Below are positions 47,201 to 58,070 of a DNA stretch of 64,000 bases, in pieces. Numbering within the stretch: position 1 is the stretch's first letter; each line of letters opens with the position of its first letter. The stretch covers positions 264,099 through 328,098 of the forward strand of contig JAIQEW010000011.1 in NCBI GenBank assembly GCA_020073605.1, in the 5' to 3' direction. This stretch comes from Terriglobia bacterium. GTDB lineage: Bacteria; Acidobacteriota; Terriglobia; Acidiferrales; UBA7541. The notes under the pieces were generated by a model that was given only the letters and a program-made list of their open reading frames with translations, searched no databases and had not been told where the DNA came from. Both the position numbers and the translations under genes were made by a program.

Positions 47201-47641
47201 TTACTTCTCGGCTGCGGCCGCTTCCTTTTCTTCCGGAGCTTCTTCCGCGGCGGCCTTCTTCGGTTTCTTTTCCTTCTTCTTCAGTTCCGAGCCGATGAAT
47301 TCGAGAATCGCCAGCTCGGCCCCGTCGCCGATCCGCCAGCCGGTGCGGATGATCCGCGTGTAGCCTCCGGGACGGTCTGCGAAGCGCGGCGCGAGATCCG
47401 CGAAGAGCTTCTTCGTCGCGTCCGTGGTCATCAGGAACGCGGCGGCCTGTCGCCGCGCATGGAGCGAATCGCGCTTGCCGAGAGTGATCATGCGCTCGGC
47501 AATCGGGCGAGCCGCCTTCGCGCGAAGCACCGTCGTGTGGATGCGCTCCTTCTCGATCAGGTTCGTCACCAGATTGCGGAGCGTCGCGCGGCGATGCGCC
47601 GGCTGGCGTCCGAGTTTGCTTCCTGAAACTAAGTGTCTCAT
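47201..47641 (-). CDS. rplQ: 50S ribosomal protein L17
   Basis: 146 residues. Family start [23 protein letters not shown], then [19 protein letters not shown] and [19 protein letters not shown]. After the core (about 120) there is a Lys/Glu/Ala tail ([23 protein letters not shown]). Last gene of the alpha-operon part, ended by the terminator at 47145. Confidence 0.96.
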   Translation of the reverse strand: MRHLVSGSKLGRQPAHRRATLRNLVTNLIEKERIHTTVLRAKAARPIAERMITLGKRDSLHARRQAAAFLMTTDATKKLFADLAPRFADRPGGYTRIIRTGWRIGDGAELAILEFIGSELKKKEKKPKKAAAEEAPEEKEAAAAEK

Positions 47642-47669
47642 GTTCCGGTCCGTGGCCCTTTCGAGTGGC

Positions 47670-48698
47670 TTAGATGGACGTCGCTTCCTCGGACGGCGGA
47701 GGAGCGGTCTGGCTCGGCAGCGGCGGCCAAATGACGCGGCCGTGCTCGTCGAACTTCATTCCCAGGCTCAAGCCCATTTTGTGCAGGATGTCCTTGATCT
47801 CGTTCAGCGACTTCCGTCCGAAATTCTTGGTCTTGAGCATTTCGGACTCGGTCTTCTGCACGAGCTCGCGGAGATTCTGAATGTTCGCGTTCTTCAGGCA
47901 ATTGTAGGAGCGCACCGAGAGCTCCAGCTCTTCGACCGAGCGGTCGAGGAATTCGAGGCGCGGGTCGGCGTAGTTCTCGACCGCCTCTTCGGGAAGCTCC
48001 GGCTGTTCCTCGAAGTTGATGAAGATGCTCATGTGGTCCTTGATGAGCTTCGAGGCAAGGCCGATGGAGTCCTGCGGCGTGATCGCGGCATTCGTCCAGA
48101 CTTCCAGCGTCAGCTTCTCGTAGTCGGTCATCTGGCCGAGGCGAGCCGCTTCCACCGAGTAGTTCACCTTGCGCACCGGCGAATGCACCGAGTCGATCGG
48201 GATGTAGCCGATCGGCAGGTCCTCGTCGAAGTTGCGGTCGGCGGCCACGTAGCCGCGGCCGTTCTTCACGCGCAATTCGAGCTCGAGCTTGCCGCCCTCG
48301 CTCACCGTCGCGATGTAGACGTTCTTGTCGAGCACGGCGATGTCGGCATCCTCTTCGATCTTCGCGGACGTGACCGGGCCGGGCGTATCGACGTTGAGCG
48401 TGATCGTCTTCGGCTGGTCCGTGTTGAGCTTCAGCGGGACCTGCTTCAGGTTGAGGATGATGTCGGTCGCGTCCTCGACCACGCCGGGAATCGGCGAGAA
48501 TTCATGCAGCACGCCTTCGATCTTTACCGCGGTGATCGCGGCGCCTTCGATCGAGCTCAGCAGCGCCCGCCGCAGCGAGTTGCCGACCGTCGTTCCCCAG
48601 CCGCGCTCAAACGGCTGCGCGGAAAACTTCCCGTACTTGTCGGTCAGCGTCTCGGGTTCCGCCGCCAACCGCTTTGGTTTCTGAAAGCCTTTCCACAT
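47670..48698 (-). CDS. rpoA: RNA polymerase alpha subunit
   Basis: 342 residues from [11 protein letters not shown]. The N-terminal assembly domain has [27 protein letters not shown] and [20 protein letters not shown]. The C-terminal domain (about 255-320) has [17 protein letters not shown] and [23 protein letters not shown] sequence, for UP-element and activator contact. Some in-frame sequence upstream of the chosen ATG (to 48752) was judged non-coding. Follows rpsD by 66 bp. Confidence 0.96.
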   Translation of the reverse strand: MWKGFQKPKRLAAEPETLTDKYGKFSAQPFERGWGTTVGNSLRRALLSSIEGAAITAVKIEGVLHEFSPIPGVVEDATDIILNLKQVPLKLNTDQPKTITLNVDTPGPVTSAKIEEDADIAVLDKNVYIATVSEGGKLELELRVKNGRGYVAADRNFDEDLPIGYIPIDSVHSPVRKVNYSVEAARLGQMTDYEKLTLEVWTNAAITPQDSIGLASKLIKDHMSIFINFEEQPELPEEAVENYADPRLEFLDRSVEELELSVRSYNCLKNANIQNLRELVQKTESEMLKTKNFGRKSLNEIKDILHKMGLSLGMKFDEHGRVIWPPLPSQTAPPPSEEATSI

Positions 48699-48764
48699 TC
48701 TCGTCCTTCCTTCCGGCCCGCCCGCGGCGGACCCACTGCCATCCGAAGACAATCCAAATTCGCG

Positions 48765-49397
48765 TTACTTCGAGTACAACTCCACGATGAGCTGCACGTT
48801 CATCGGCGGCGTCTGCACGTCCTCGCGACGCGGCAACGCCACCACGCGTGCCTTGAAATTCTCGCGGTCGATATCGAGCCACGGCGCCACTCCCTGGCTC
48901 TGCGCCAGGTTGCGTGCTTCGAGCACCATCGCGTTCTGGTGCATCTTGTCCTTCAGCGCGATTTCGTCGCCCACCTGCACGAGGTAGCTGGGAATGTTCA
49001 CCTTCTGGCCCTTCACGCGGACGTGGCCGTGCAACACGAGTTGCCGGGCCTGCGCGCGCGAACCCGCCAGCCCCGCGCGATACACCGCGTTGTCGAGGCG
49101 CCGCTCGAGCATGATCACCAAGTTGGCGCCGGTCGGACCCTTCGTGCGCGCCGCCTTCTCGAAATAGGAGCGGAACTGGCGCTCGAGCAGCCCGTAGGTG
49201 CGCTTCACCTTCTGCTTTTCGCGCAACTGCACGCCGTAGCCCACCATCTTCGCCCGCCGGGCCTGGCCATGCTGGCCGGGAACGAAATTGCGCTTCTCGA
49301 TCGCGCACTTTTCCGTAAAACACCGGAGGCCCTTCAAGAAGAGCTTCTGCCCTTCCCTGCGGCACAGCCGGCAAACTGCTTCACGATGTCTTGCCAA
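48765..49397 (-). CDS. rpsD: 30S ribosomal protein S4
   Basis: 210 residues. N-terminal zinc-type motif with C9, C12, C26 and C31 (CRLC, then CFTEKC), then the S4 RNA-binding domain [28 protein letters not shown]. Binds 16S rRNA early in assembly. In many bacteria S4 also represses its own operon. Confidence 0.97.
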   Translation of the reverse strand: MARHREAVCRLCRREGQKLFLKGLRCFTEKCAIEKRNFVPGQHGQARRAKMVGYGVQLREKQKVKRTYGLLERQFRSYFEKAARTKGPTGANLVIMLERRLDNAVYRAGLAGSRAQARQLVLHGHVRVKGQKVNIPSYLVQVGDEIALKDKMHQNAMVLEARNLAQSQGVAPWLDIDRENFKARVVALPRREDVQTPPMNVQLIVELYSK

Positions 49398-49434
49398 GTG
49401 CTTCTCCTTTGCCCTGCAACAAACTCGCTAAAAC

Positions 49435-49881
49435 TTATACGCGGCGGCGCTTCGGCGGACGGCAGCCGTTGTGCGGCACGGGCGTCACATCCTTGATCGC
49501 GTTGATGTGCAGCCCCGACGACGCCAGCGCGCGGACCGCGGATTCGCGTCCCGCTCCCGGGCCTTTGACCCGCACTTCCACCGACTTCATTCCGTACTGG
49601 TCACGCGCGACGCCCGCCGCCGTCATCGCGGCCTGCTGCGCCGCGTAGGGGGTGCCCTTGCGCGAACCCTTGAATCCCGAGGAACCGGCGGAAGCCCAGC
49701 TCACCACGCGCCCATCCGGATCGGTGAGCGTCACGATCGTGTTGTTGAACGTCGCCTGGATGCACACCACTCCGTGCGGCACGACGCGCTTTTCCTTCTT
49801 CTTGCGGAATTCCTTCTTGCGCTTGGTCGGCTTTGCTCCCGCCGCCGGAGCCGCTGCCGCATCCTTGGGTTCTTTTGCCAC
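49435..49881 (-). CDS. rpsK: 30S ribosomal protein S11
   Basis: 148 residues, GTG start. An Ala/Lys-rich N-terminal extension of about 30 residues precedes the core ([24 protein letters not shown], then [17 protein letters not shown] and [13 protein letters not shown]), ending [11 protein letters not shown]. Platform protein of the 30S subunit. Confidence 0.97.
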   Translation of the reverse strand: MAKEPKDAAAAPAAGAKPTKRKKEFRKKKEKRVVPHGVVCIQATFNNTIVTLTDPDGRVVSWASAGSSGFKGSRKGTPYAAQQAAMTAAGVARDQYGMKSVEVRVKGPGAGRESAVRALASSGLHINAIKDVTPVPHNGCRPPKRRRV

Positions 49882-49938
49882 GATGATTTATTCTCCTGTC
49901 TTTCCATCGGGGCGCGGCAAACAGCGCCCCTACAAAAC

Positions 49939-50325
49939 CTACTTGCGCGCCGCTACTTTCTTTTTCGCCGCGACCGCGCCCTTCCGCGGGCCCTTTCGCG
50001 TGCGTGCGTTGGTGTGCGTCCGCTGGCCGCGCACCGGAAGATTCCGGCGATGGCGCAGGCCGCGGTAGCACTGGATCTCGATCAGCCGCCGGATGTTCAT
50101 CTGCATATCCTTGCGGAGATCGCCTTCCACACCGCCTTCGGCTTCGATGGCGGCGCGCAGGCGCGTCACTTCTTCTTCCGTAAGGTCCTTGATCTTCTTC
50201 GTCGCGTCCACGTTCGCCTTCTCGGCCAGCGTGCGCGCGCGCTGCTGCCCGATGCCGTAGATCGCCGTCAATCCGACCCAGAGCCGTTTGTTCGGCGGAA
50301 GGTCCACACCTGCAATGCGTGCCAT
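49939..50325 (-). CDS. rpsM: 30S ribosomal protein S13
   Basis: 128 residues: [26 protein letters not shown], the helix-turn region, and the C-terminal [28 protein letters not shown] tail that reaches the P-site tRNA. Contacts the 50S subunit in the head bridge. Downstream of rpmJ by 13 bp. Confidence 0.97.
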   Translation of the reverse strand: MARIAGVDLPPNKRLWVGLTAIYGIGQQRARTLAEKANVDATKKIKDLTEEEVTRLRAAIEAEGGVEGDLRKDMQMNIRRLIEIQCYRGLRHRRNLPVRGQRTHTNARTRKGPRKGAVAAKKKVAARK

Positions 50326-50338
50326 ATCTCTTTTCTCC

Positions 50339-50452
50339 CTAACCCTGGCGCTGGCGGTGCTTCGGGTTCACGCAGATCACCCGCACCACGCCGCGCCGAT
50401 GAACGATCTTGCACTTCATGCAAATCTTCTTGACCGATGCCCGTACCTTCAT
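50339..50452 (-). CDS. rpmJ: 50S ribosomal protein L36
   Basis: 37 residues: [20 protein letters not shown], then [16 protein letters not shown]. The zinc ligands C11, C14, C27 and H32 are all present (zinc-binding form). Sits between infA and rpsM as in most spc/alpha operons. Confidence 0.95.
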   Translation of the reverse strand: MKVRASVKKICMKCKIVHRRGVVRVICVNPKHRQRQG

Positions 50453-50477
50453 CTCTTCAACTCCGTTTCCCTTGCCG

Positions 50478-50741
50478 CTACTTGTACCGGTAGACGATCC
50501 GCCCGCGCGTCAGATCGTAGGGCGAAAGCTCCACCGCGACGCGGTCGCCGGCCAGAATGCGGATGAAGTTCTTCCGCATCTTTCCCGAAATGTGCGCGAG
50601 CACCTGGTGCTTGTTCTCCAGCTCGACGCGGAACATCGCGTTCGGAAGCGGCTCGAGCACCGTCGCCATCACCTCGATGGCGTCTTCCTTCCCGCTCGTG
50701 TCGTTCGGCTTCTTCTTTTCCTCGAAAGGCCTTCTTGCCAT
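50478..50741 (-). CDS. infA: Translation initiation factor IF-1
   Basis: 87 residues, S1-like OB fold: [34 protein letters not shown], then [27 protein letters not shown] charged N-terminal extension of about 17 residues ([17 protein letters not shown]) makes it longer than the usual 72. Assists 30S initiation. Lies 31 bp after map. Confidence 0.96.
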   Translation of the reverse strand: MARRPFEEKKKPNDTSGKEDAIEVMATVLEPLPNAMFRVELENKHQVLAHISGKMRKNFIRILAGDRVAVELSPYDLTRGRIVYRYK

Positions 50742-50772
50742 ACGCTCCCTTATCGAACCCGGCTCCGGCCGC

Positions 50773-51546
50773 TTACCAGCACGGCCCGGTGGCTTCCTTC
50801 GGCCGCGTCAGAATCCAGGGCCCCTTGCTCGTCACCGCGACGGTGTGCTCGAAGTGCGCCGAATCGCTTCCGTCCGCCGTCACCGCGGTCCAATCGTCGT
50901 CGAGCACCCGCACGCCCGGACCGCCCGAATTCACCATCGGCTCGATGGCGATCACCATTCCTTCTTGCAACCGCGGCCCCTGCCCGGGTGAGCCGTAGTT
51001 CGGAACCTGCGGCTCTTCGTGCATTTTCGTCCCGATGCCGTGCCCCACAAACTCACGCACCACCGAGTAGCCGTTCTCTTCGACCCACTTCTGCACGGCC
51101 GCCGAAACATCTCCAAGGCGGTTGCCCGGCCTTACCTTCTCGATCGCGTGTTCCAGCGACTCGCGCGTCACGCGCAACAGTTTCTCGCGCTCCGGCGCCA
51201 CCTTGCCAACCGGCACCGTCAGCGCGGCGTCCGCGTAATACCCGTCCAGCTCGACGCCGAAATCCAGTGACAAGATATCGCCCTCGCGCAGCTTCCGCGA
51301 AGCCGACGGGATCCCGTGCACGACTTCCTTGTTGATCGACGTGCACACCGAGCCTGGATATCCCCGGTAGCCCTTGAACGCCGGACGCGCGTGATGTTCG
51401 ACCGCATACTTCTCTGCAAAATCGTCCAGGTCCTTCGTCGAAATCCCCGGACGAACCATCGCGCGCATCTTTTCCAGCGCGCCCCAGACGATCAAGCCGG
51501 CCCGGTGCATCTTTTCCAGCTCGGCCGGCGATTTACAGATGACCAT
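50773..51546 (-). CDS. map: Methionine aminopeptidase, type I
   Basis: 257 residues. Metal ligands are in the family blocks [20 protein letters not shown] (two Asp), [18 protein letters not shown] (His), IAIEPMV (Glu) and [14 protein letters not shown] [10 protein letters not shown] (Glu). Removes the initiator Met from new proteins. Its start lies 14 bp inside the end of adk, so the genes overlap. Confidence 0.97.
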   Translation of the reverse strand: MVICKSPAELEKMHRAGLIVWGALEKMRAMVRPGISTKDLDDFAEKYAVEHHARPAFKGYRGYPGSVCTSINKEVVHGIPSASRKLREGDILSLDFGVELDGYYADAALTVPVGKVAPEREKLLRVTRESLEHAIEKVRPGNRLGDVSAAVQKWVEENGYSVVREFVGHGIGTKMHEEPQVPNYGSPGQGPRLQEGMVIAIEPMVNSGGPGVRVLDDDWTAVTADGSDSAHFEHTVAVTSKGPWILTRPKEATGPCW

Positions 51547-52213
51547 CTCGTCTTTCCGCGCGCTCCACGATCTCGCTCAACGCGCGGCTCACCTCGTCCA
51601 CACTCGCCGCGGCGTCCACGGTGTGAAGCACGCCCTGGCGCTGGTAATACTCCGTGAGCGGCTTCGTCGCGCGATCGTATGCCGCCAGCCGCTCCTTCAC
51701 CACCTCGGCCCGGTCATCGGCGCGCTGTACGAGCTTGCCGCCGTCGTGATCGCAAATTCCCGGCGTTTTCGGCGGCGCATCGTACACGTTGTAAATCTCG
51801 CCGCCCACGCTGCATGTCCAGCGGCCCGTCAGCCGCCGCATCAGCTTGTCGTGGCTCACGCTCAGATCCACGACCACCGGCTTGCCGAATCCCGCGCTCT
51901 CGAGGATGGCGTCGAGCCGCTCGGCCTGCGCGAGCGTCCGGGGAAATCCGTCGAACATCAGGCCCCCGGCGCAATCAGGCCGCGCCAGTCTTTCCTCGAT
52001 CATCTTCATCACCAGATCGTCCGGCACCAGCTCGCCGCGCTCCATGATCGGCCGGACCACCCGGCCCAGCTCGGTGCCGCGGCTTACAGCTTCGCGCAGC
52101 ATGTCGCCGGTCGAAAGGTGCGCCAGACCGGAGCGCTGCGCCATTCGCTTCGCCTGGGTTCCCTTTCCCGCTCCGGGAGGGCCCAGAAAAATGAACGCCC
52201 GCTTGAGAGCCAT
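51533..52213 (-). CDS. adk: Adenylate kinase
   Basis: 226 residues from [20 protein letters not shown] (P-loop at 10-17); an in-frame GTG two codons upstream is possible. Then [24 protein letters not shown], and the LID domain with [19 protein letters not shown] Cys at CSVGGE and CDHDGG are fewer than the four of the zinc form. Balances AMP, ADP and ATP. Between secY and map, as in many spc operons. Confidence 0.96.
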   Translation of the reverse strand: MALKRAFIFLGPPGAGKGTQAKRMAQRSGLAHLSTGDMLREAVSRGTELGRVVRPIMERGELVPDDLVMKMIEERLARPDCAGGLMFDGFPRTLAQAERLDAILESAGFGKPVVVDLSVSHDKLMRRLTGRWTCSVGGEIYNVYDAPPKTPGICDHDGGKLVQRADDRAEVVKERLAAYDRATKPLTEYYQRQGVLHTVDAAASVDEVSRALSEIVERAERRDGHL

Positions 52214-52235
52214 CGTCACCGCCGAGCGAACCCGA

Positions 52236-53642
52236 TCAACCGCGACGACTCCGCACCCGGCCCTTCCGCACGAATCCTTCGTAGTTGCGCATCACGAGCT
52301 GCGCTTCCAGTTGCTGCACGGTATCCATCGCGACGCCGACCACGATCAGCAGCGAAGTGCCGCCGAAATAAAACTGCACGCCCAGTCCGTCGAGCACGAA
52401 GCGCCACATGTGGTTGTCGAACCACGCGCCGACCGGCCCCCACAGGTGCTGCAAATGAATGCCGGAGATCATCCATTCCGGCATCAGGCAAACGATCGCC
52501 AGATACACGCCGCCGACCAGCGTCAGGCGCGACAGGATGCGGTTGATGTATTCCGACGTGTTCCGCCCCGGACGAATGCCCGGAACGAAGCCGCCGTACT
52601 TCCGCATGTTGTCCGCCAGCTCCGTGGGATTGAAAATGATTCCCACGTAAAAAAAGGCGAAAAAGATAATCAGCGTCACATAGAGGAGCGTGTAGAGCGG
52701 CTCGCCCCAGCTGATCGCCCTGCCAAAAGTCTGAATCCCGTGCCAGCGGTTCCCGAAAATCACCGCAAAAGTCGCCGGCGCCGTCAGCAGCGAACTCGCG
52801 AAGATCGGCGGAATCACGCCGCCGGAATTCACGCGCAGCGGGAGATAGGTCATCTGCCCGCCCATCACTTTCCTGCCCATCACGCGCTTGGCGTACTGCA
52901 CCGGGATGCGCCGCTGCCCGCCTTCCACGAACACGATAAACGCGATCACCGCAATCATCAGCGCGAGCAGCGCCAGGATGGCGACGGGGGTGAACGCTCC
53001 CCACTGCGAGGTCTTCACCTTGCCCCACAGGTCGTTCACCGCGCGCGGCAGGCCGGCCACGATGCCGGTGAAAATAATGAGCGACATGCCGTTGCCGATG
53101 CCGCGGTCGCTGATCTGCTCGCCCAGCCACATGATGAACGCCGACCCGGTCGTCAGCGTCAGCATCGTCATCAGAATGAATCGCGGGCCCGGGTGATATA
53201 CCAGCGACTGCCCGGAAAGCCCCTGCGCTTCGAGCGTCCTCGCGATCGCAAACGACTGAAACGCGCTCAGCACGATTGTGAAATAGCGCGTGTACTGCGT
53301 GATCTTGCGCCGGCCGAGCTCGCCTTCCTTCTGCAAACGCTCCAGGTAAGGCCAAACCACCACGAGCAACTGCAAAATGATCGACGACGTGATGTACGGC
53401 ATGATTCCCAGCGCGAAAATCGTCAGGCGCCGGAAATTGCCGCCGCTGAACAGGTCAAAGATGCCGAGCAACGAACCCCGGCTCTGCTCGAAGAGCTGCT
53501 GCAGCAGGTCCGTGTTGATTCCCGGCGTGGGAATCACGGCGCCGAGGCGGTACACCGCCAACAGGCCCAGCGCAAATAACACGCGTTTGCGCAGATCGGG
53601 CGTGCTGAAGATGTTTCGAAACGCCTCGAACAGTTTCCTCAT
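52236..53642 (-). CDS. secY: Protein translocase subunit SecY
   Basis: 468 residues, ten membrane segments. Family signatures: [15 protein letters not shown] with plug region, then [44 protein letters not shown], and the cytoplasmic loop ending [15 protein letters not shown] segments near the C-terminus. Core of the SecYEG channel. Start overlaps rplO stop by 4 bp (ATGA). Confidence 0.97.
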   Translation of the reverse strand: MRKLFEAFRNIFSTPDLRKRVLFALGLLAVYRLGAVIPTPGINTDLLQQLFEQSRGSLLGIFDLFSGGNFRRLTIFALGIMPYITSSIILQLLVVVWPYLERLQKEGELGRRKITQYTRYFTIVLSAFQSFAIARTLEAQGLSGQSLVYHPGPRFILMTMLTLTTGSAFIMWLGEQISDRGIGNGMSLIIFTGIVAGLPRAVNDLWGKVKTSQWGAFTPVAILALLALMIAVIAFIVFVEGGQRRIPVQYAKRVMGRKVMGGQMTYLPLRVNSGGVIPPIFASSLLTAPATFAVIFGNRWHGIQTFGRAISWGEPLYTLLYVTLIIFFAFFYVGIIFNPTELADNMRKYGGFVPGIRPGRNTSEYINRILSRLTLVGGVYLAIVCLMPEWMISGIHLQHLWGPVGAWFDNHMWRFVLDGLGVQFYFGGTSLLIVVGVAMDTVQQLEAQLVMRNYEGFVRKGRVRSRRG

Positions 53643-54094
53643 GATAGGACTTCGGTCTTCCCTCCGGCGCGTGCGATCTTTTCTTCAGCCGACTTGCTGA
53701 ACGCGTGCGCGCGCACCGTCAACGCAACCTTCAACTCGCCGTCACCGAGCACCTTCACGCCATCGCGGAGCGCCCGCACGATCCCGCGTCCGGCGAGCGT
53801 TTCCGGAGTCACCGTCTCGCCCGCAGCGAAAGCGTTGAGGCTCTCGACGTTGACGACGGCGAACGTCTTCCCGAACGGGCTCGAAAAGCCGCGCTTCGGC
53901 AGCCGCCGGTGGAGCGGCATCTGCCCGCCCTCGAAACCCGGGCGGCGCGAATACCCGCGGCGTGACTGCTGTCCCTTATTGCCCGCGCCCGATGTCTTTC
54001 CGAGCTTCGAGCCCATGCCGCGCCCCACGCGCACCTTGCGGTGACGCGAGCCGCGCGGCGGCTTCAAATTCGAAAGTGTCGGTTGGTTCGCCAT
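53639..54094 (-). CDS. rplO: 50S ribosomal protein L15
   Basis: 151 residues: [40 protein letters not shown] and [17 protein letters not shown], then the globular part with [20 protein letters not shown]. Late-assembly 50S protein; 4-bp overlap with secY. Confidence 0.97.
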   Translation of the reverse strand: MANQPTLSNLKPPRGSRHRKVRVGRGMGSKLGKTSGAGNKGQQSRRGYSRRPGFEGGQMPLHRRLPKRGFSSPFGKTFAVVNVESLNAFAAGETVTPETLAGRGIVRALRDGVKVLGDGELKVALTVRAHAFSKSAEEKIARAGGKTEVLS

Positions 54095-54100
54095 GGCTCG

Positions 54101-54298
54101 CTACCCCTCGATCTCAACCAGATGGTGGACTTTTGCGATCATGCCGCGCGTTTCGGGCGTGTCCGCACGCTCGACCACCTGCTGCATCCGGCGGAAGCCC
54201 AGCCCGCGGATCGTCTGCCGCATGCCGCGCGGGCAGCCGATAAAGCTGCGCACCCACTTGATCTTCAAAGTCCCCGATTTCTTTTTCGTCGTCGCCAT
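54101..54298 (-). CDS. rpmD: 50S ribosomal protein L30
   Basis: 65 residues: GTLKIKWVRSFIGCPRGMRQ, then IRGLGFRRMQQVVERADTPE and RGMIAKVHHLVEI, the complete bacterial-type short L30. Between rpsE and rplO. Confidence 0.96.
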   Translation of the reverse strand: MATTKKKSGTLKIKWVRSFIGCPRGMRQTIRGLGFRRMQQVVERADTPETRGMIAKVHHLVEIEG

Positions 54299-54328
54299 TT
54301 TCTTCCGGATCCTCGATGAACGCCGCGG

Positions 54329-54868
54329 CTACGATGCAGCCGGTTCTCCCATTCCCCTGCTGCGCGACTCCGCCACGCGCGCCGCGTCCTTCAGGTGCAG
54401 CAGCGCGTCGAACGTCGCCTTGATCACGTTGTGCGGATTCGACGTACCGAGAGACTTCGTCAGCACGTTCTGAATTCCCGCGACCTCCATCACCGCTCGC
54501 ACCGGGCCGCCGGCGATCACCCCGGTTCCTTCCGGCGCGGGCTTCAGCAGCACCTGGCCAGAGCCGTACGACCCGATCACCTGATGCGGGATCGTCGAGC
54601 CCTTGAGGTTGAGCTTCACCATGTTCTTCTTCGCTTGCTCGATCGCCTTGCGGATCGCCATGGGGACCTCGCGGGCCTTGCCCATTCCGAAGCCGGCGTG
54701 GCCGCCCTGATCGCCCACCACCACGAGCGCCGAAAAGCTGAGGTTCTTGCCGCCCTTCACCACCTTCGTGACGCGGTTGATCGAGACGACCTGATCCTTA
54801 ATGTTGGCCTGGTTGGCTTGCACCGGCCGGCGAATCGACAGCGTATCTTTGAGCTCTTGTTTCGGCAT
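54329..54868 (-). CDS. rpsE: 30S ribosomal protein S5
   Basis: 179 residues. Double-stranded-RNA-binding-like N-domain: [20 protein letters not shown] then [21 protein letters not shown]-domain [20 protein letters not shown]. Important for decoding fidelity. Confidence 0.97.
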   Translation of the reverse strand: MPKQELKDTLSIRRPVQANQANIKDQVVSINRVTKVVKGGKNLSFSALVVVGDQGGHAGFGMGKAREVPMAIRKAIEQAKKNMVKLNLKGSTIPHQVIGSYGSGQVLLKPAPEGTGVIAGGPVRAVMEVAGIQNVLTKSLGTSNPHNVIKATFDALLHLKDAARVAESRSRGMGEPAAS

Positions 54869-54873
54869 AGTTG

Positions 54874-55251
54874 TCAGAATTTCAGGCCCGCCTCACGGGC
54901 CGCTTCAGCAAGCGCTTTCACGCGGCCGTGATATTGATAGCCGCCGCGATCGAACACCACTTGCTCCACGCCCTTCGCTCGGGCGCGCTCCGCAATGATC
55001 TTGCCCACCACTTTCGAAGCCGCGATGTTGCCGCCGCCCTTGATCTTCTCCCGCACTTCCTTGTCGAGCGAGCTGGCGGAGACGATCGTGCGGCCCGTCG
55101 CGTCGTCCACCACCTGCACGCGGACGTGCCGGCTCGAACGGTTGACGCACAGCCGGGGACGCTCGGGCGTGCCGGCGAGCTTCTTGCGCATACGCACGTG
55201 AATTCGGCGGCGATGCGCCTCGCGCGATAATCTTCGGACCGGTGCTGCCAC
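54874..55251 (-). CDS. rplR: 50S ribosomal protein L18
   Basis: 125 residues, GTG start. [20 protein letters not shown], then [33 protein letters not shown] and the ending [15 protein letters not shown]. Binds 5S rRNA. Lies 5 bp before rpsE and 24 bp after rplF. Confidence 0.96.
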   Translation of the reverse strand: MAAPVRRLSREAHRRRIHVRMRKKLAGTPERPRLCVNRSSRHVRVQVVDDATGRTIVSASSLDKEVREKIKGGGNIAASKVVGKIIAERARAKGVEQVVFDRGGYQYHGRVKALAEAAREAGLKF

Positions 55252-55275
55252 GCTCGTTCTCCTTTTCCTGCCGCT

Positions 55276-55821
55276 TTAGGCGGCCGCCGTCTTGGCGCCG
55301 GCCTTGCCGGCCTTCTTCTTCAGCCGCTCGCCGGTGATGCGAACGCCCTTCTGCTTGTACGGATCGGGCGGGCGCAGCCTGCGGAGATTGGCCGCCACCT
55401 GGCCCACCTGGTTCTTGTCCGCCCCGGAAACCGTCATGTGCGTCTGCTTTTCGATCGCGATCTGAATTCCCTCGGGAATCGGGAATTCGATCGGGTGCGA
55501 ATAGCCGAGCGCCAGAACCACGTTCTTGCCCTTCACCTCGGCGCGGTAGCCGACGCCCACGATGTCCAGATCCTTCTTGAATCCGACGGTGACGCCCGTG
55601 ACGGCGTTGGCGACGAGCGCCCGCGCCAGCCCGTGCAGCGCGCGATGCTGTTCGGTCTCGCGCTTCGCGGTGAGCGTGCTGTCCTTGTGCTCAAACGAGA
55701 TGCCGCGCGGCACCGCCACGGTCATCTTGCCCTTCGGTCCCTGCACTTCCACCGAACCGTCCTTGATCTGCACCTTCACGCCGGACGGCACTGGAATTAT
55801 CTTGTTTCCAATTCGCGACAT
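55276..55821 (-). CDS. rplF: 50S ribosomal protein L6
   Basis: 181 residues, two repeated L6 domains: MSRIGNKIIPVPSGVKVQIK and VGFKKDLDIVGVGYRAEVKG, with the C-terminal signature KNQVGQVAANLRRLRPPDPY. A short Lys/Ala tail follows. Confidence 0.97.
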   Translation of the reverse strand: MSRIGNKIIPVPSGVKVQIKDGSVEVQGPKGKMTVAVPRGISFEHKDSTLTAKRETEQHRALHGLARALVANAVTGVTVGFKKDLDIVGVGYRAEVKGKNVVLALGYSHPIEFPIPEGIQIAIEKQTHMTVSGADKNQVGQVAANLRRLRPPDPYKQKGVRITGERLKKKAGKAGAKTAAA

Positions 55822-55840
55822 GGCTCTATGAAAACCTCTC

Positions 55841-56236
55841 TTACCAAACTTCGCAAAGCAGCTCGCCGCCCACGCCTTCTTTGCGCGCCGACTGCCCGGT
55901 CATCAAACCGCGCGGCGTGGAAAGGATCGAAATTCCCATGCCGCCCACCACGGGACGAATCCCCGTTTTCCCGATGTAGCGCCGCGAGCCGGGCCGCGAG
56001 ATACGCTTCAGATCGGTGATCACGCTGTGGCGGTCCGGCGTGTAGCGCAGGAAGACGCGCAGCGTCTTCTTGCCCTTCTCTTCCACCACCTTGAAATTGG
56101 TGACGTAGCCCTCTTCCTTGAGGATTCGCGCGATTTCCGTCTTCAGCTTCGAGGACGGCATGTCCACGCGCGGGTGCCTGGCCTTCGCCCCGTTTCGGAT
56201 TCTCGTCAAAAAATCGGCAATCGGATCGGTTGTCAT
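55841..56236 (-). CDS. rpsH: 30S ribosomal protein S8
   Basis: 131 residues: MTTDPIADFLTRIRNGAKAR, LKTEIARILKEEGYV and the C-terminal GGMGISILSTPRGLMTG. Binds 16S helix 21 and in many bacteria represses the spc operon. Confidence 0.97.
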   Translation of the reverse strand: MTTDPIADFLTRIRNGAKARHPRVDMPSSKLKTEIARILKEEGYVTNFKVVEEKGKKTLRVFLRYTPDRHSVITDLKRISRPGSRRYIGKTGIRPVVGGMGISILSTPRGLMTGQSARKEGVGGELLCEVW

Positions 56237-56246
56237 TCTTCCTTCC

Positions 56247-56432
56247 CTACCAGCTCGCCTTCACGACGCCGGGGATTTCTCCCTTGAGCGCGAGGCCTCG
56301 GAAACAGATGCGGCACATCTCGAATTTTTTCAAAAAACCGCGCGCGCGACCGCAGATCCGGCAGCGGTTCCGCTGGCGAATCTTGTACTTCAGCTTTCGG
56401 CGCATCTTTGCGAATTGGCTGTCTCTCGCCAT
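56247..56432 (-). CDS. rpsN: 30S ribosomal protein S14, zinc-binding type Z
   Basis: 61 residues with zinc ligands C24, C27, C40 and C43 ([19 protein letters not shown]) and the short form typical of type Z. Ends VVKASW. Confidence 0.97.
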   Translation of the reverse strand: MARDSQFAKMRRKLKYKIRQRNRCRICGRARGFLKKFEMCRICFRGLALKGEIPGVVKASW

Positions 56433-56456
56433 TCTGGGTCGTTCTCCTTGCGCTCG

Positions 56457-57002
56457 CTAGGCGGCGCGGAAAGGCACGCCGAGCAGCTTCAGCAGCTCGC
56501 GCCCCTCTTCGTCGGTATGGGCCGTTGTCGTGATCGTGATGTTCATGCCCTTGATCTTGTCCACGCGCGTGTAATCGATTTCAGGAAACACGAGCTGGTC
56601 CTTCAGGCCCAGCGTGTAATTTCCCCGCCCGTCGAACGAATTCGGCGCCAGCCCCTTGAAATCGCGCACGCGCGGAAACACCACCGCCGAAAGCCGGTCG
56701 AGGAATTCGTACATCCGCTCGCCGCGCAGCGTCACCATGCAGCCGATCGGCATTCCCTTGCGGATCTTGAAGTTCGCGATCGATTTCTTCGCCCGCGTGA
56801 TTACAGGCTTTTGTCCGGCAATCTGGCCCAGCTCGACCGCCGCGGTATCCAGCAGCTTCACGTTGGCGCTCGCTTCGCCGAGGCCGATGTTCAGCGTCAC
56901 TTTCGAAACGCGCGGCACGGCCATCGTGTTCTTGTAGCCGAAGCGCTTGGTCAGCGCCGGCACGGCTTCTTTCCGGTATTTTTCGTGTAAACGGCTTGCC
57001 AT
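56457..57002 (-). CDS. rplE: 50S ribosomal protein L5
   Basis: 181 residues: [20 protein letters not shown], then [20 protein letters not shown] and [19 protein letters not shown]. Binds 5S rRNA at the central protuberance. Confidence 0.97.
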   Translation of the reverse strand: MASRLHEKYRKEAVPALTKRFGYKNTMAVPRVSKVTLNIGLGEASANVKLLDTAAVELGQIAGQKPVITRAKKSIANFKIRKGMPIGCMVTLRGERMYEFLDRLSAVVFPRVRDFKGLAPNSFDGRGNYTLGLKDQLVFPEIDYTRVDKIKGMNITITTTAHTDEEGRELLKLLGVPFRAA

Positions 57003-57021
57003 CTTTCAATCGCCTCGAATT

Positions 57022-57369
57022 CTAGTGCTCAAACGTCGTATTGCAGCGCCGGCAGACCCGCGCCTTCGTTCCATCGGGCAGCGACGTATGGCCCACGCGC
57101 GTGTGCTTCCCGCATCCCGGGCAGACCAGCATCACGTTCGAAATGTGAATCGTGCCTTCTTTATCGACGATGCCTCCGCGGACGTTCTTCTGCGGGTTCG
57201 GCCGCGTGTGCTTCTTGATCATGTTGGCGTGCTCGACCGTTATCCGCCGCTTCTCGCGATTCACGGAAAGCACTTTGCCGGTCTTGCCCTTCGACCGGCC
57301 CGCCATTACTTTCACCGTGTCGCCGTGGCGTATGCCGAGCAGCGGCGCAGTCTCGTTGGTTTTTCTCAT
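57022..57369 (-). CDS. rplX: 50S ribosomal protein L24
   Basis: 115 residues from MRKTNETAPLLGIRHGDTVK; KOW motif GDTVKVMAGRSKGKTGKVLSV. The C-terminus has two CxxC pairs (CPGCGK, CRRCNT), a zinc-type extension seen in several phyla. Starts 3 bp after the rplN stop. Confidence 0.96.
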   Translation of the reverse strand: MRKTNETAPLLGIRHGDTVKVMAGRSKGKTGKVLSVNREKRRITVEHANMIKKHTRPNPQKNVRGGIVDKEGTIHISNVMLVCPGCGKHTRVGHTSLPDGTKARVCRRCNTTFEH

Positions 57370-57371
57370 CG

Positions 57372-57740
57372 CTACCACACTTCCGGGGCGAGCGACACGA
57401 TCTTGGTGAACTTCTTGTCGCGCAGTTCGCGGGCCACCGGCCCGAAGACGCGCGTTCCGATAGGCTCGTTCGCGTCGTTGATCAGCACGGCGGCATTGTC
57501 GTCAAACCGGATGTAGGTGCCATCCCTCCGCCGCTGCTCTTTTCTGGTGCGCACCACCACCGCGCGCACCACCTTGCCCTTCTTGACCTGGCCGTCCGGC
57601 GAGGCTTCTTTCACCGCCGCCGTAATGACGTCGCCGAGCCCGGCCGTCAGCCCTGCGTCTCCTCCCAGCGGGAGGATGCAGGTGATCTGGCGGGCACCGG
57701 AATTATCGGCCACCGTCAGCCATGTCCGCATCTGAACCAT
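57372..57740 (-). CDS. rplN: 50S ribosomal protein L14
   Basis: 122 residues: [56 protein letters not shown] and the ending [19 protein letters not shown]. Core 50S protein. Confidence 0.97.
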   Translation of the reverse strand: MVQMRTWLTVADNSGARQITCILPLGGDAGLTAGLGDVITAAVKEASPDGQVKKGKVVRAVVVRTRKEQRRRDGTYIRFDDNAAVLINDANEPIGTRVFGPVARELRDKKFTKIVSLAPEVW

Positions 57741-57770
57741 TGTCGTGCTCCCTTATTCTTTGTCGCGGGC

Positions 57771-58070
57771 TCAGGCCACGCGCGTCGAGCGCTGCACAAC
57801 TTCCTTGAGCCGCCACCGCTTCAGTTTCGAAAGCGGGCGCGTCGAAACGATCCGTACGATGTCGCCCACCCGCGCTTCCCGGCCTTCATCGTGCGCGTAA
57901 TACTTCTTTCCCGTCCGGATGACGCGGTGATAGAGCGGATGCTGCGTGGCGCGCCGGACCTTCACCACGATCGTCTTCTCCATCTTCGCGCTGGTCACCA
58001 CGCCGACCAACTCCTGCCTCGCTCCGCGTTCCGGTGCCGCCTCGTGAGCGGTCTGTGTTTGGCTCGCCAT
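57771..58070 (-). CDS. rpsQ: 30S ribosomal protein S17
   Basis: 99 residues. A polar N-terminal extension of about 20 residues precedes the OB-fold core: ELVGVVTSAKMEKTIVVKVR, HPLYHRVIRTGKKYYAHDE and GDIVRIVSTRPLSKLKRWRL. The start overlaps the rpmC stop by 1 bp (TAATG). Confidence 0.96.
   Translation of the reverse strand: MASQTQTAHEAAPERGARQELVGVVTSAKMEKTIVVKVRRATQHPLYHRVIRTGKKYYAHDEGREARVGDIVRIVSTRPLSKLKRWRLKEVVQRSTRVA

Noticed and set aside
47424..49496. 690-residue plus-strand open frame across rplQ, rpoA and rpsD
   Set aside because: Runs antisense through three certain genes; His/Arg/Leu-rich composition of a codon shadow.
51846..53579. 577-residue plus-strand open frame opposite adk and secY
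   Set aside because: Antisense to well-identified genes, no recognisable domain.
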